A stretch of 54,094 bases of DNA from Gemmatimonadota bacterium. GTDB taxonomy: Bacteria > Gemmatimonadota > Gemmatimonadetes > Longimicrobiales > Gaopeijiaceae. The notes under the pieces are model-generated. The model saw nothing but the letters and a program-made list of their open reading frames with translations. It made no database searches and was not told the origin of the DNA. Location of the stretch: assembly GCA_027623325.1 (NCBI GenBank), contig JAQBXY010000023.1:1-54094 (forward strand), written 5' to 3'. The position numbers and the translations under genes are program-made. Positions 35,084-42,496 of this stretch are shown one piece after another; within the stretch, counting starts at the first letter, position 1, and each line of letters opens with the position of its first letter.

Positions 35084-35580
35084 GCCGACCCAGTCCGATC
35101 GTGGCCCTCTACCCGGGCTCGTTCGACCCGATCACGCGTGGCCACGAAGACATCGTTCGCCGAGGACTCCGCGTGGCCGACCGACTCGTCGTTGCGGTCG
35201 CACGTGTCGCGACCCAGTCGAAGAAGGCGCTCTTCACGGTCGACGAGCGGGTAGCCCTGATCCAGGACGTCTTTCGCGGGGACGATCGGATCGAGGTCAT
35301 GGCGTTCGAAGGGCTCCTGGTCGACTTCGCGAGGGCGCGCGGAGCGCACTTGGTCATTCGCGGGCTGCGAGCGGTTTCCGACTTCGAGTATGAGCTTCAG
35401 ATGGCGCAGATGAATCAAGAACTCTGGCCGGGGATCGAGACGATCTTTCTCGTCCCGGAGGTCCAGAATTCGTTCATCTCGTCGTCCCTCGTACGTGAGG
35501 TGGCGGCGCTGGGCGGCGACGTTTCGAGCTTCGTGTCCCCCTCGGTGCTCGAGGGCCTGCATCTGAAGCTCGAGAGATGA
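35080..35580 (+). CDS. coaD: Phosphopantetheine adenylyltransferase
   Basis: Adds AMP to 4'-phosphopantetheine, the penultimate step to coenzyme A. The nucleotidyltransferase signature ALYPGSFDPITRGH covers the T/HxGH motif at residues 19-22. RGLRAVSDFEYELQMAQMN and the C-terminal ISSSLVREVA are diagnostic. The 166-residue length is standard. It overlaps both neighbours by 4 bases, linking CoA supply with pta, which consumes acetyl-CoA. Confidence 0.97.
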   Translation: MSRPSPIVALYPGSFDPITRGHEDIVRRGLRVADRLVVAVARVATQSKKALFTVDERVALIQDVFRGDDRIEVMAFEGLLVDFARARGAHLVIRGLRAVSDFEYELQMAQMNQELWPGIETIFLVPEVQNSFISSSLVREVAALGGDVSSFVSPSVLEGLHLKLER

Positions 35581-36602
35581 ACCAAGCCGGTGGGACCAGT
35601 GAGGGGGGCGGAGACTTCCTCACCGCCCTCCGGTCCCGAGCCGCCTCGCGAGCCCGAACGCTTGTCTTCCCGGAAGGTCTGGAACCTAGGGTTCACCAGG
35701 CCTTGGTGCGCGTCGAACGCGAAGGCTTGTTCGATGCGGTGCTCTTGGGACCACCTGACCAGGTTCGGGCGGGGGTTGGGGCGAGTGGTGTCGACCCCGA
35801 GCGATTCCGCGTACTGGACCCCGGAGAGCCCGAGCGCGTGAATCGAGCGTTCGAGCTGCTGCGCGCACGTCGGGAAGGCAAGGGCGACGGGGAGGCGAAG
35901 CTCCTCGGGATGGCGCGCGATCCGCTCATGCAGGCGGGCCTGATGGTCGGGCTGGGTGAGGTCGATGGGTCCGTAGCGGGCTGTGTACGCACGACCTCCG
36001 ACGTGGTGCGCGCCGGCCTCGTGTGTGTGGGTCTGGCCGGGGGGATTCGAACGCTGAGTTCATCGTTCTACATGGTGTTCGACGCGCTGCATCCGCGGGG
36101 TCCCGCGGTCCTGACGTTCACCGATGCGGGGGTGGTTCCCCGGCCGACCTCCGATCAGCTCGCGGAGATTGCTGCTGCGGCCGTGGACGCCCGGGCCCGG
36201 GTGGTCGGGGACGAGCCGCGTGTGGCTTTCTTGTCGTACTCGACCAAGGGCTCTGCCGACGGTGAGACCGTCGCCACGGTCCGGGAAGGGTTCGAGCACT
36301 TTCGCAGATTGATGCCCCACGTCATCGCCGACGGGGAGTTACAGGGTGATTCGGCGCTCACCGAGGAGATCGCGCTGAGAAAGGCGCCAGGGTCTCCGGT
36401 GGCTGGACGGGCCAACGTCCTGGTCTTCCCGGACCTGGGCGCTGCCAACATCTCGTACAAGCTCGTCCAGCATCTCGGCGGAGCCATGGCGCTCGGGCCG
36501 ATCCTCCAGGGTTTCGCCCGTCCCTTCAACGATCTCTCGCGCGGGGCTGATGTCGATGACATCGTGGCGGTCGCCTGTATTACGGCGTTGATGGCCGATT
36601 GA
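35577..36602 (+). CDS. pta: Phosphate acetyltransferase
   Basis: Converts acetyl-CoA and phosphate to acetyl phosphate and CoA. The 341-residue protein is the short form without the regulatory N-terminal domain of E. coli Pta. Typical stretches are LVFPEGLEPRVHQALVR, VAGCVRTTSDVVRAGL, LSSSFYMV, VAFLSYSTKGSADGE, ADGELQGDSAL and VFPDLGAANISYKLVQHLGGA. The N-terminal 15 residues are Gly/Ser-rich and extra. No acetate kinase gene is in the window; acetyl phosphate could be used elsewhere. A distinct AT-rich gap follows, ending this coupled gene run. Phosphate butyryltransferase is possible but the motifs favour Pta. Confidence 0.93.
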   Translation: MNQAGGTSEGGGDFLTALRSRAASRARTLVFPEGLEPRVHQALVRVEREGLFDAVLLGPPDQVRAGVGASGVDPERFRVLDPGEPERVNRAFELLRARREGKGDGEAKLLGMARDPLMQAGLMVGLGEVDGSVAGCVRTTSDVVRAGLVCVGLAGGIRTLSSSFYMVFDALHPRGPAVLTFTDAGVVPRPTSDQLAEIAAAAVDARARVVGDEPRVAFLSYSTKGSADGETVATVREGFEHFRRLMPHVIADGELQGDSALTEEIALRKAPGSPVAGRANVLVFPDLGAANISYKLVQHLGGAMALGPILQGFARPFNDLSRGADVDDIVAVACITALMAD

Positions 36603-36624
36603 GCCCGGATTTTCTTTGATTTCC

Positions 36625-36686
36625 TTGCCTGTTCATTTGTTTCCTCTTTACTATTGTGGACGCCCGTCTGGACATGTGGCTAAGTT
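36625..36686 (+). promoter_or_regulatory. AT-rich promoter region of the partner-switch operon
   Basis: The 133-base gap after pta begins with an AT- and pyrimidine-rich stretch (36608-36655) that stands out against the GC-rich background. Two candidate promoters fit: TTGCCT (36625-36630), 18 bases, TACTAT (36649-36654); and TGGACG (36657-36662), 18 bases, TAAGTT (36681-36686). AGGAG (36721-36725) precedes ATG 36736. No inverted repeat suggesting an operator was seen. Confidence 0.45.
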
Positions 36687-36735
36687 TCCAGCCTCACCAG
36701 CCCGACCCTAGAACTACTCCAGGAGTTTCGAGTCC

Positions 36736-37068
36736 ATGAGCTTTCAGGTGTCGCAGAATGACGGTGTAACGCTCATCGAGGTGGAAGGGCAACTCATCGT
36801 GGGGAACCGTCAGGAGCTCAAGCAGCAGGTGCTCGATCAGCTCGAGGGCGGCGACTTGAAGTTCGTGATCGACTTCGCGAACACCGGCTACATCGATTCC
36901 TCGGGTCTGGGCGTGCTCGTCAGCCTGTCGAAGAAGATCCGCGAGCAGGGTGGTGAACTCAGGCTCGCGAGCCTGAACGAGGACCTCCGGACGCTCTTCG
37001 AGCTCACCAAGCTGGACACGCTCTTCCGCATTGCCGACAGCAAGGAAAAGGCACTCGAAGGATTTTGA
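36736..37068 (+). CDS. STAS-domain anti-sigma factor antagonist
   Basis: Small 110-residue STAS protein of the RsbV/SpoIIAA type. In partner switching its unphosphorylated form binds the anti-sigma kinase and frees the sigma factor. The phosphorylation site is the second serine (Ser56) of YIDSSGLGVLV, by alignment with SpoIIAA Ser58. The fold is complete, with LRLASLNEDLRTLFELTKLD. It is the first gene of the operon and is followed by a kinase and a phosphatase that would act on this serine. No sigma factor gene is adjacent, so the final target is unknown. Confidence 0.92.
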   Translation: MSFQVSQNDGVTLIEVEGQLIVGNRQELKQQVLDQLEGGDLKFVIDFANTGYIDSSGLGVLVSLSKKIREQGGELRLASLNEDLRTLFELTKLDTLFRIADSKEKALEGF

Positions 37069-37082
37069 GGGAGAACCGGCAC

Positions 37083-37535
37083 GTGAACCCGCTATCGGAC
37101 CGGGATCTCGTTCTCGAGCTGCCTACGGATATCCAGTCGATCGAGAACGCGGTGGAATTCGTCATGAGCCGTTGTTCGACGTGCTCGGATGAAGCCAAGC
37201 GCCTGAACCTGAACTTCCGGGTTGGGCTGACCGAGGCGCTGTCCAATGCCATGCTCTACGGCAATGCGCACGACCCGTCCAAGCGAGTCCTGGTCGAAGT
37301 GACCATGGGTCACGGTCGGCTGCAGGCCACGGTCAAGGATCAGGGTGCGGGCTTCGATCCGGCCTCGGTTCCGGATCCGACCCGGCCGGAGAACCTCACG
37401 CGGGAGTGTGGCCGGGGGCTCTTCCTGATGCGCCAACTGCTCGACGACGTCTCATACAATGACCGCGGAAACGAGGTGACGCTCGTTTTGCGACTCGACT
37501 CGGGTGGCGCCCTCGAAGGTGGCGCTCAGGCTTGA
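37083..37535 (+). CDS. Anti-sigma regulatory factor, serine kinase (RsbW/SpoIIAB-like)
   Basis: GHKL-type ATPase that phosphorylates the STAS partner and binds a sigma factor. The N-box EALSNAMLYGN (Glu51, Asn55), the G1 box DQGAGFDP (Asp86) and the G2 box GRGLFLMRQLLDD are all present in 150 residues. GTG 37083 has GAGGGAG nine bases upstream; an in-frame TTG at 37065 would overlap the STAS stop (TTGA) and add six residues. A CSTC motif at 31-34, unusual in this family, might be redox- or metal-sensitive. It overlaps the phosphatase gene by 4 bases. Confidence 0.9.
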   Translation: MNPLSDRDLVLELPTDIQSIENAVEFVMSRCSTCSDEAKRLNLNFRVGLTEALSNAMLYGNAHDPSKRVLVEVTMGHGRLQATVKDQGAGFDPASVPDPTRPENLTRECGRGLFLMRQLLDDVSYNDRGNEVTLVLRLDSGGALEGGAQA

Positions 37536-39109
37536 ATAAGCCGGATCGGCTCGTCCTTGGGACGCTGCCGGACCCGATTCTTCAGACACTCGCGGACTTT
37601 GAAGGGGCGTTTGGGGCCGTCTTGAGGCTCATCGTGCCTGCGGGAGATCCTGGGGCCGCCGACGAGGTCCTGTACCAGACCGACGGCCACGATCACAGCG
37701 ACACCACGACCATCGTCAGGAGCCAGATCGTTCCGCACATCGGCCCTGAGCTGGAGTTGCAGGTCCTGAGGGCGGATGTGGCGCTGCCGGATGCGGTCTC
37801 GGCGGCCCTGACGTCTGCTCTCGCTCAGGGATTTGCAGCGACTCGCGAGATCCAGTTCTTCACCTACGAACTCTCGGAGCGTTTCGAGGAGATCAACCTC
37901 CTCTATTCGATCAGTGAGACACTGGGTTCGACGCTGGATATGGACAGCGCGTCCGCGACGATTCTCGGCGAGGTATGCGATGTCATGGGGGCCAAGCGGG
38001 GTTCGCTCTGGGTATATGACGCGGTTGAAAATGCGCTCCACATCGCGGCGGAAGTGGGCGACGATGGCCGAGTCGGGCCCCTCTCGCCGGACGATCCCGA
38101 TACCATCACGTCCATGGTGTTCCGTGAGGGTCGGGCCATCATTGCGGCGCGGCAGCCGACCTCGACCGCCCGAGACGCGGGGGCGACCGCCGACTCTTTT
38201 CTCTCCGTGCCCATTCGCTACTCTCCCGGCTCGGGGGGATCCCGCACCGTAGGGGTCGTCAACCTGATCGGCCGGCAGGATGGTGGGCGATTCAGCTCTG
38301 CGAATCAGAAGCTGCTCTCCGCGATCGCCTCACAAATCGGGGCGGCCATCGAGAATCACCGTCTGATTCAGGAGAGCCTGTCGAAGGAGCGGATGGCGAA
38401 AGAGATGGAGCTCGCGCACGACCTCCAGATGAAGCTTTTGCCGGCGCTCGATCGCTTCAAGGGAGCCGACGCCGCGGGGCGGGTTCAACCCACGGAGCTG
38501 GTAGGGGGAGACTTCTATCAACTCTTCGAACTCCCGGGCGATCGCATCGGCGTGATGCTCGGCGACGTGTCCCTGCATGGCTTCCCGTCGGCGTTGATCA
38601 TGACCCTGACGATGAGCGCCGCCGGGATCTATGCGCGTGAGGCCGAATCGCCTGCCGCCGTTCTTCGGAAGCTGGACGACGCGCTCAGTGACGAACTCGC
38701 CTCCACGGAGATGTTCCTGACTCTCGTCTACGGAGTCATTGATCCGGCGGCGGGAGTGCTCGTCTACTCGAACGCGGGGCACCCACACGCGTTTGCGATC
38801 CGAAAGGACGGGTCGACCGTACGGTTGAGGGCGACGGATCCCCCTCTGGGTTTCGCTGGGCCGGACTCCTACGCCGAGGAGAGCATCGCTTGGAATAGCG
38901 ATGACCTTCTGCTCCTGTTCACCGACGGGCTGTCCGACACGCTGCCGACACGGGGGTTGAAGAACGGAGAGGCACAGGTGCTCGATCTGGCGGTGCGCCA
39001 TCGGTTCAGTGCCCCCAAGGCGATCATCGACGCCCTCTTCGAGCTTGCTCCCGACGCCCAGCGATCCGCCTTGGGCGACGATCGTACCGCGCTCGTCCTT
39101 CGCAGCTGA
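37532..39109 (+). CDS. GAF-domain PP2C-type phosphatase (RsbU-like)
   Basis: Serine phosphatase that would dephosphorylate the STAS protein and turn the switch on. The 525-residue protein has an unassigned N-terminal region (1-110), a GAF sensor domain (about 125-280), a linking coiled coil (about 275-300) and a PP2C SpoIIE domain (305-525). Metal ligands are seen at Asp327 (VGGDFYQL), Asp345 (GDVSLHG), Asp465 (FTDGLSD) and Asp516-517 (GDDRTA). The usual GDVSGHG reads GDVSLHG, a change next to the active site. The start is TTG 37532, overlapping the kinase stop (TTGA). The GAF ligand cannot be predicted. Confidence 0.9.
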   Translation: MNKPDRLVLGTLPDPILQTLADFEGAFGAVLRLIVPAGDPGAADEVLYQTDGHDHSDTTTIVRSQIVPHIGPELELQVLRADVALPDAVSAALTSALAQGFAATREIQFFTYELSERFEEINLLYSISETLGSTLDMDSASATILGEVCDVMGAKRGSLWVYDAVENALHIAAEVGDDGRVGPLSPDDPDTITSMVFREGRAIIAARQPTSTARDAGATADSFLSVPIRYSPGSGGSRTVGVVNLIGRQDGGRFSSANQKLLSAIASQIGAAIENHRLIQESLSKERMAKEMELAHDLQMKLLPALDRFKGADAAGRVQPTELVGGDFYQLFELPGDRIGVMLGDVSLHGFPSALIMTLTMSAAGIYAREAESPAAVLRKLDDALSDELASTEMFLTLVYGVIDPAAGVLVYSNAGHPHAFAIRKDGSTVRLRATDPPLGFAGPDSYAEESIAWNSDDLLLLFTDGLSDTLPTRGLKNGEAQVLDLAVRHRFSAPKAIIDALFELAPDAQRSALGDDRTALVLRS

Positions 39110-39111
39110 CG

Positions 39112-39921
39112 TTGAGAGGCGGGGCGCAGGGTAGGCCCAAGCGGTCGCTGGGCCAGAACTTCCTGGTCGACGCCAACTTGCAACGGAAGATCGTGGCCGC
39201 GCTGGGAGCCGGGCCCGAGCATGAGGTGTTGGAGATCGGACCCGGCCGGGGGGCACTGACCCGGCACCTCGAGGGGCAGGTGGGGCGGCTCGTGCTGGTG
39301 GAACTCGACGATGCACTGTTCGCGTCACTCTCCCAGGAATTCGACGGCCGCGACGACGTGGAGGTCGTCCACGGCGACATCCTCGAGGTCTCCCTCGAGA
39401 ATTGGGTACGAAAGCCGGAGGAACTGCTCGTTATTGGCAACATCCCGTACAACATCACGACTCCGATCATCTTTCGGCTCCTCGGTCGCCCTCGGCCGCG
39501 TGAGATCGTCCTCATGGTCCAGGACGAGGTGGCCGAACGAATCGTCGCGCCCGTAGGAACCAAAGAGTACGGAGCGCTTTCCATCGGGGTTCGCTCCGTC
39601 GCGAAAGCGGAGCGCCTCTTCAAGGTCGGCCGCGGTGGGTTCCGTCCGGTGCCGGGCGTAGACTCGGCCATCATCCGGATTACGCCGACGCGGCCCGAGT
39701 CCATGACTCTCGCGGAGGAGCAGCGTCTACGGACGCTCGTGCGGGCCTCCTTCCAATGGCGCCGCAAGCAGCTCCGCCGGATTCTCCGCGACCATCCGGA
39801 TCTCGGGCACCGCGAAGAGGTGGCCGAGCGGGCCGCCGCCGCGGTCGGGGTCGCGTTGGACGATCGTCCCGAGCGGCTTAGTCCGGAGGACTTTGTTCGA
39901 CTGGCGGCTGCGTTGCCGTAG
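39112..39921 (+). CDS. rsmA: 16S rRNA adenine(1518/1519) dimethyltransferase
   Basis: Dimethylates two adenines in the 3' hairpin of 16S rRNA (KsgA). The signature KRSLGQNFLVDANL, SAM motif LEIGPGRGALTRHL, LVELDD, and catalytic GNIPYNITTPI are present, with FRPVPGVDSAIIRI later. The 269-residue length fits. The start is TTG 39112, two bases after the phosphatase stop and eleven codons before the conserved LGQNFL; no better start exists. Its 3' end carries part of the rex promoter. Confidence 0.95.
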   Translation: MRGGAQGRPKRSLGQNFLVDANLQRKIVAALGAGPEHEVLEIGPGRGALTRHLEGQVGRLVLVELDDALFASLSQEFDGRDDVEVVHGDILEVSLENWVRKPEELLVIGNIPYNITTPIIFRLLGRPRPREIVLMVQDEVAERIVAPVGTKEYGALSIGVRSVAKAERLFKVGRGGFRPVPGVDSAIIRITPTRPESMTLAEEQRLRTLVRASFQWRRKQLRRILRDHPDLGHREEVAERAAAAVGVALDDRPERLSPEDFVRLAAALP

Positions 39922-39941
39922 ATCCGGGCGCTGTCTACATT
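39913..39941 (+). promoter_or_regulatory. Candidate promoter of rex
   Basis: TTGCCG (39913-39918), 17 bases, TACATT (39936-39941). The -35 lies in the last codons of rsmA. Transcription would start near 39948, inside the Rex-type operator, the arrangement expected for autorepression. Confidence 0.5.
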
Positions 39942-39958
39942 TGTGAAGATTTTCACAA
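39941..39958 (+). promoter_or_regulatory. Rex operator (TTGTGAA-N4-TTCACAA)
   Basis: TTGTGAAGATTTTCACAA is a perfect 7-4-7 inverted repeat that matches the consensus known for Rex redox repressors. It overlaps the predicted start of transcription of rex and also covers the first in-frame GTG (39943), so that GTG is unlikely to be the start codon. High NADH would release Rex and open the operon rex-exonuclease-metallo-beta-lactamase. Confidence 0.85.
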
Positions 39959-39999
39959 GCGAAGCAGAATCCCGTGTCAACGTTGGTTTTTTGGACCCT

Positions 40000-40635
40000 G
40001 TGACTAGAAGAATTCCTGAAAGTACGGTTCGCCGGCTCTCTCACTATTTGAGGTCTCTCGAAGACTTTGATGGCGACGGAGAAGGCACGGTCTTGAGCGA
40101 GGAGCTGGCCGCACGAGGACAGACCACCGCAGCCCAGGTACGTAAGGACCTCTCTCACTTCGGTTCGTTCGGAAAGAGAGGGCTCGGGTACCGGGTCCGC
40201 GAACTGCGCGCTAGCCTCCAGCGAATCATCGGCGTCGATCGTCCCTGGCGGGTCGCGCTCGTCGGGGCGGGGCGGATTGGTCTGGCGTTGTTCGAGTACC
40301 CAGCGTTTCGCGCGCGCGGGTACGAGTGTGTCGCGATCGTCGATTCGGATCCGGAGAAGATCGGGACGGTGTGGGGCAACCTCACCATCCGCGGTCCGGA
40401 GGAGTTCGAGACGATCGTCGCGAGTCTCGACGTCGAGCTCATCATCCTCGCGGTGCCCGGGCCCGCGGCGCAGGAGTTGGCAGCCCGAGCCGTAGACGCC
40501 GGGGTCAAGGGTATCCTCAACTTCGCCCCGATCCGCTTGAACGTGCCGCCCCGTGTTCCTGTCGAGGACGTGAATCTGATCATGGAACTCGAGGCGCTCT
40601 CCTTCGCCATCACGCAGGCGCAGCGGGACGCATGA
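40000..40635 (+). CDS. rex: Redox-sensing transcriptional repressor Rex
   Basis: Senses the NADH/NAD+ ratio and represses respiration and fermentation genes when NADH is low. The N-terminal winged helix starts RRIPESTVRRLSHYLRSL and contains the DNA-recognition stretch QVRKDLSHFGSFGKRGLGY; the Rossmann domain has VALVGAGRIGLALF and a domain-swapping C-terminal helix ending AITQAQRDA. Length is 211 residues from GTG 40000, which directly precedes the family start. TTG 39991 is possible; GTG 39943 lies inside the operator and near or before the predicted transcript start. Its stop overlaps the exonuclease start (ATGA), and the upstream operator indicates autoregulation. Confidence 0.94.
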   Translation: MTRRIPESTVRRLSHYLRSLEDFDGDGEGTVLSEELAARGQTTAAQVRKDLSHFGSFGKRGLGYRVRELRASLQRIIGVDRPWRVALVGAGRIGLALFEYPAFRARGYECVAIVDSDPEKIGTVWGNLTIRGPEEFETIVASLDVELIILAVPGPAAQELAARAVDAGVKGILNFAPIRLNVPPRVPVEDVNLIMELEALSFAITQAQRDA

Positions 40636-41498
40636 CGCGAGGAGGCGACGCCTCACTCGTGCGGTCGGCCGCCGACCTCCTCGAGGCGGGACCGATCCAT
40701 ACGCTCGACGTCGCCCGTGCAGTCCTGGGCCTGACGGGACACGCTGGTGCCGCATCGGCGGCGGTATTTCAGCTTCTCGGGTCGGATCCTCGATTCCAGG
40801 TGGACCGTGAGGGGGTCTGGAGCCTCGACCGGAGCATCGTTCCACTCGGAGATGCGCTCGGTGACGTCCGCTTCGCAGTCGTCGACGTCGAGACGACGGG
40901 AGGAGCGGCGTGGCGCGGCCACAAGGTCATCGACATCTCGATTGTCGAGGTCCAGGGCGGTCGGATCGTCGACGAGTACGAGACACTCGTGAACCCTGGG
41001 TCGGCCATCCCCCCGATGATCGTGGGGCTCACGGGCATCACGACTTCCATGGTCGCCCAGGCGCCGTACTTCGAACACGTCGCGGATGAGATCAACGAGC
41101 GACTTACGGGTCGCGTGTTCGTCGCGCACAACGTCATGTTCGACTGGAGCTTCGTGTCGGCCGAGTTGGCCCAGTCGAGCGGGGGGGCACCCCAGGTGCC
41201 CAAGTTGTGCACGGTTCGTATGTGCCGTCGGCTGGTGCCCCAGTTGCGACAACGAAACCTGGATGTGGTCGCGCGACACTTCGGTGTGGAGATTCACAGC
41301 AGGCATCGGGCGTATGGCGATGCGTTGGCGACGGCTCGCGTGCTATTGAGATTGCTGGACGAAGCGACGGGCCGGGGGATCGAAGATCTGGCTACGTTGC
41401 AGTGGTATCTGAAGCGGCGACGCCAGCGAAAGGAGTTCGATCCGGCGCAGTTCTCCCTGGAGCTGCCCGGCTACGATTCGAAGAGGAGGCGACGATGA
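40632..41498 (+). CDS. DEDDh 3'-5' exonuclease (DNA polymerase III epsilon-like)
   Basis: DnaQ-fold exonuclease of 288 residues. Exo I is VVDVETTG (Asp85, Glu87), Exo II is VAHNVMFDWSF (Asp171) and Exo III is HRAYGDALAT (His225, Asp230), so all catalytic residues are present. About 75 residues of helical, possibly winged-helix, sequence precede the domain, and a basic C-terminal tail (KRRRQRKEF ... KRRRR) follows. It is closer to PolC/DinG-type epsilon domains than to the E. coli proofreading subunit. It lies between rex and a metallo-beta-lactamase gene with ATGA overlaps on both sides, so it is expected to be under Rex control. Its DNA or RNA substrate is unknown. Confidence 0.88.
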   Translation: MTRGGDASLVRSAADLLEAGPIHTLDVARAVLGLTGHAGAASAAVFQLLGSDPRFQVDREGVWSLDRSIVPLGDALGDVRFAVVDVETTGGAAWRGHKVIDISIVEVQGGRIVDEYETLVNPGSAIPPMIVGLTGITTSMVAQAPYFEHVADEINERLTGRVFVAHNVMFDWSFVSAELAQSSGGAPQVPKLCTVRMCRRLVPQLRQRNLDVVARHFGVEIHSRHRAYGDALATARVLLRLLDEATGRGIEDLATLQWYLKRRRQRKEFDPAQFSLELPGYDSKRRRR

Positions 41499-42376
41499 CG
41501 CATATACACGAGGGCCTGCCGCTGAGCCGGACGACGGAGGTCGGCTCCATTCGAATTCACGGTATCGAGGCTGGCGTTCAGCAGCTCGATGGTGGCGCGA
41601 TGTTCGGCGTGGTTCCCAAGCCGCTTTGGGAGCGGCGGATTCCAGCCGATGTGCGAAACCGTATTCCGCTCGCCATGCGCTGCTTGCTCGTTGAGGCACC
41701 CAACGCCCTCGTGCTGATCGATACAGGCGTAGGGAACAAGTACGACGAAAAGTTCGGCGACATCTACGGCATCTCGAACTCCGGTGACCCCACACGCCTC
41801 GAAGATGGGATTCGTGACGCGGGTTTCGATCCGTCCGACATCGACATCGTGATCAACACACACCTTCACTTCGATCACGCTGGAGGAAACACGGTGCGGG
41901 GCGAAGACGGTACGGTTCGTCCGTCGTTTCCGAACGCCCGGTACGTGGTTCAGGAGGGTGAACTGAGATTCGCGGCGAGTCGGAACGAGCGAATCCAAGC
42001 CAGCTACATCACGGAGAACTACGAATCGGTCACCCAGGCCGGACTATGGGATCTGGTTCAGGGTGATGCCGAGGTGACGCAGGGGATTCGAGTCGTCCCT
42101 ACCCCCGGGCATACCCCCTTCCATCAGTCGATCCTAATTCAGAGCGGGAGTGCCGTTGCGTGTTACCTGGCGGACGTCTGTCCGACGTCCGCGCACATTC
42201 CGTTGCCGTGGATCATGGGGTACGACCTCGAGCCGCTCGTCACGCTCGAATCGAAACGTGGGCTTTGGAGCCGTGCGCGCGAGGAGGATTGGCTCCTCGT
42301 CTTCGAGCACGACCCACGTGTGCCGTGGGGCCATCTGACGGCGGACCCCGACCGGCCCCAGCTTCGGGAGGAATAG
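41495..42376 (+). CDS. MBL-fold metallo-hydrolase
   Basis: A 293-residue metallo-beta-lactamase-fold hydrolase. The metal-binding motif is NTHLHFDHAGG (His123, His125, Asp127, His128), with further ligands in PTPGHTPFH, YLADVCP and VFEHDP. LIDTGVGNKY is typical of the quorum-quenching/AHL-lactonase-like and glyoxalase-II-like branch. Substrate cannot be deduced. ATG 41495 has GAGGAGG about 8 bases upstream and overlaps the exonuclease stop. It is the last gene of the rex operon: a T-rich run after its end may be a weak terminator. Confidence 0.88.
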   Translation: MTHIHEGLPLSRTTEVGSIRIHGIEAGVQQLDGGAMFGVVPKPLWERRIPADVRNRIPLAMRCLLVEAPNALVLIDTGVGNKYDEKFGDIYGISNSGDPTRLEDGIRDAGFDPSDIDIVINTHLHFDHAGGNTVRGEDGTVRPSFPNARYVVQEGELRFAASRNERIQASYITENYESVTQAGLWDLVQGDAEVTQGIRVVPTPGHTPFHQSILIQSGSAVACYLADVCPTSAHIPLPWIMGYDLEPLVTLESKRGLWSRAREEDWLLVFEHDPRVPWGHLTADPDRPQLREE

Positions 42377-42387
42377 CCGGGAGGCGT

Positions 42388-42428
42388 CCCCCTCGAGGGC
42401 TCTTTTGGGTATCTTCGGTGGCTCTTTT
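42388..42428 (+). terminator. Possible terminator and direct repeat after the rex operon
   Basis: CCCTCGAGGG (42390-42399) followed by CTCTTTT resembles a short intrinsic terminator, although the stem is small. GGCTCTTTT occurs twice (42398-42406 and 42420-42428) at a 22-base offset, with TATCTTCG between. The remainder of this 120-base gap up to the thiolase gene holds nothing else clear. Confidence 0.3.
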
Positions 42429-42496
42429 CGAGGCCCCGTGGTCGCTCGCACCAGCCCGGGCTCGACGACCATTTGGATGCAGGGGTTCCCAGATCG

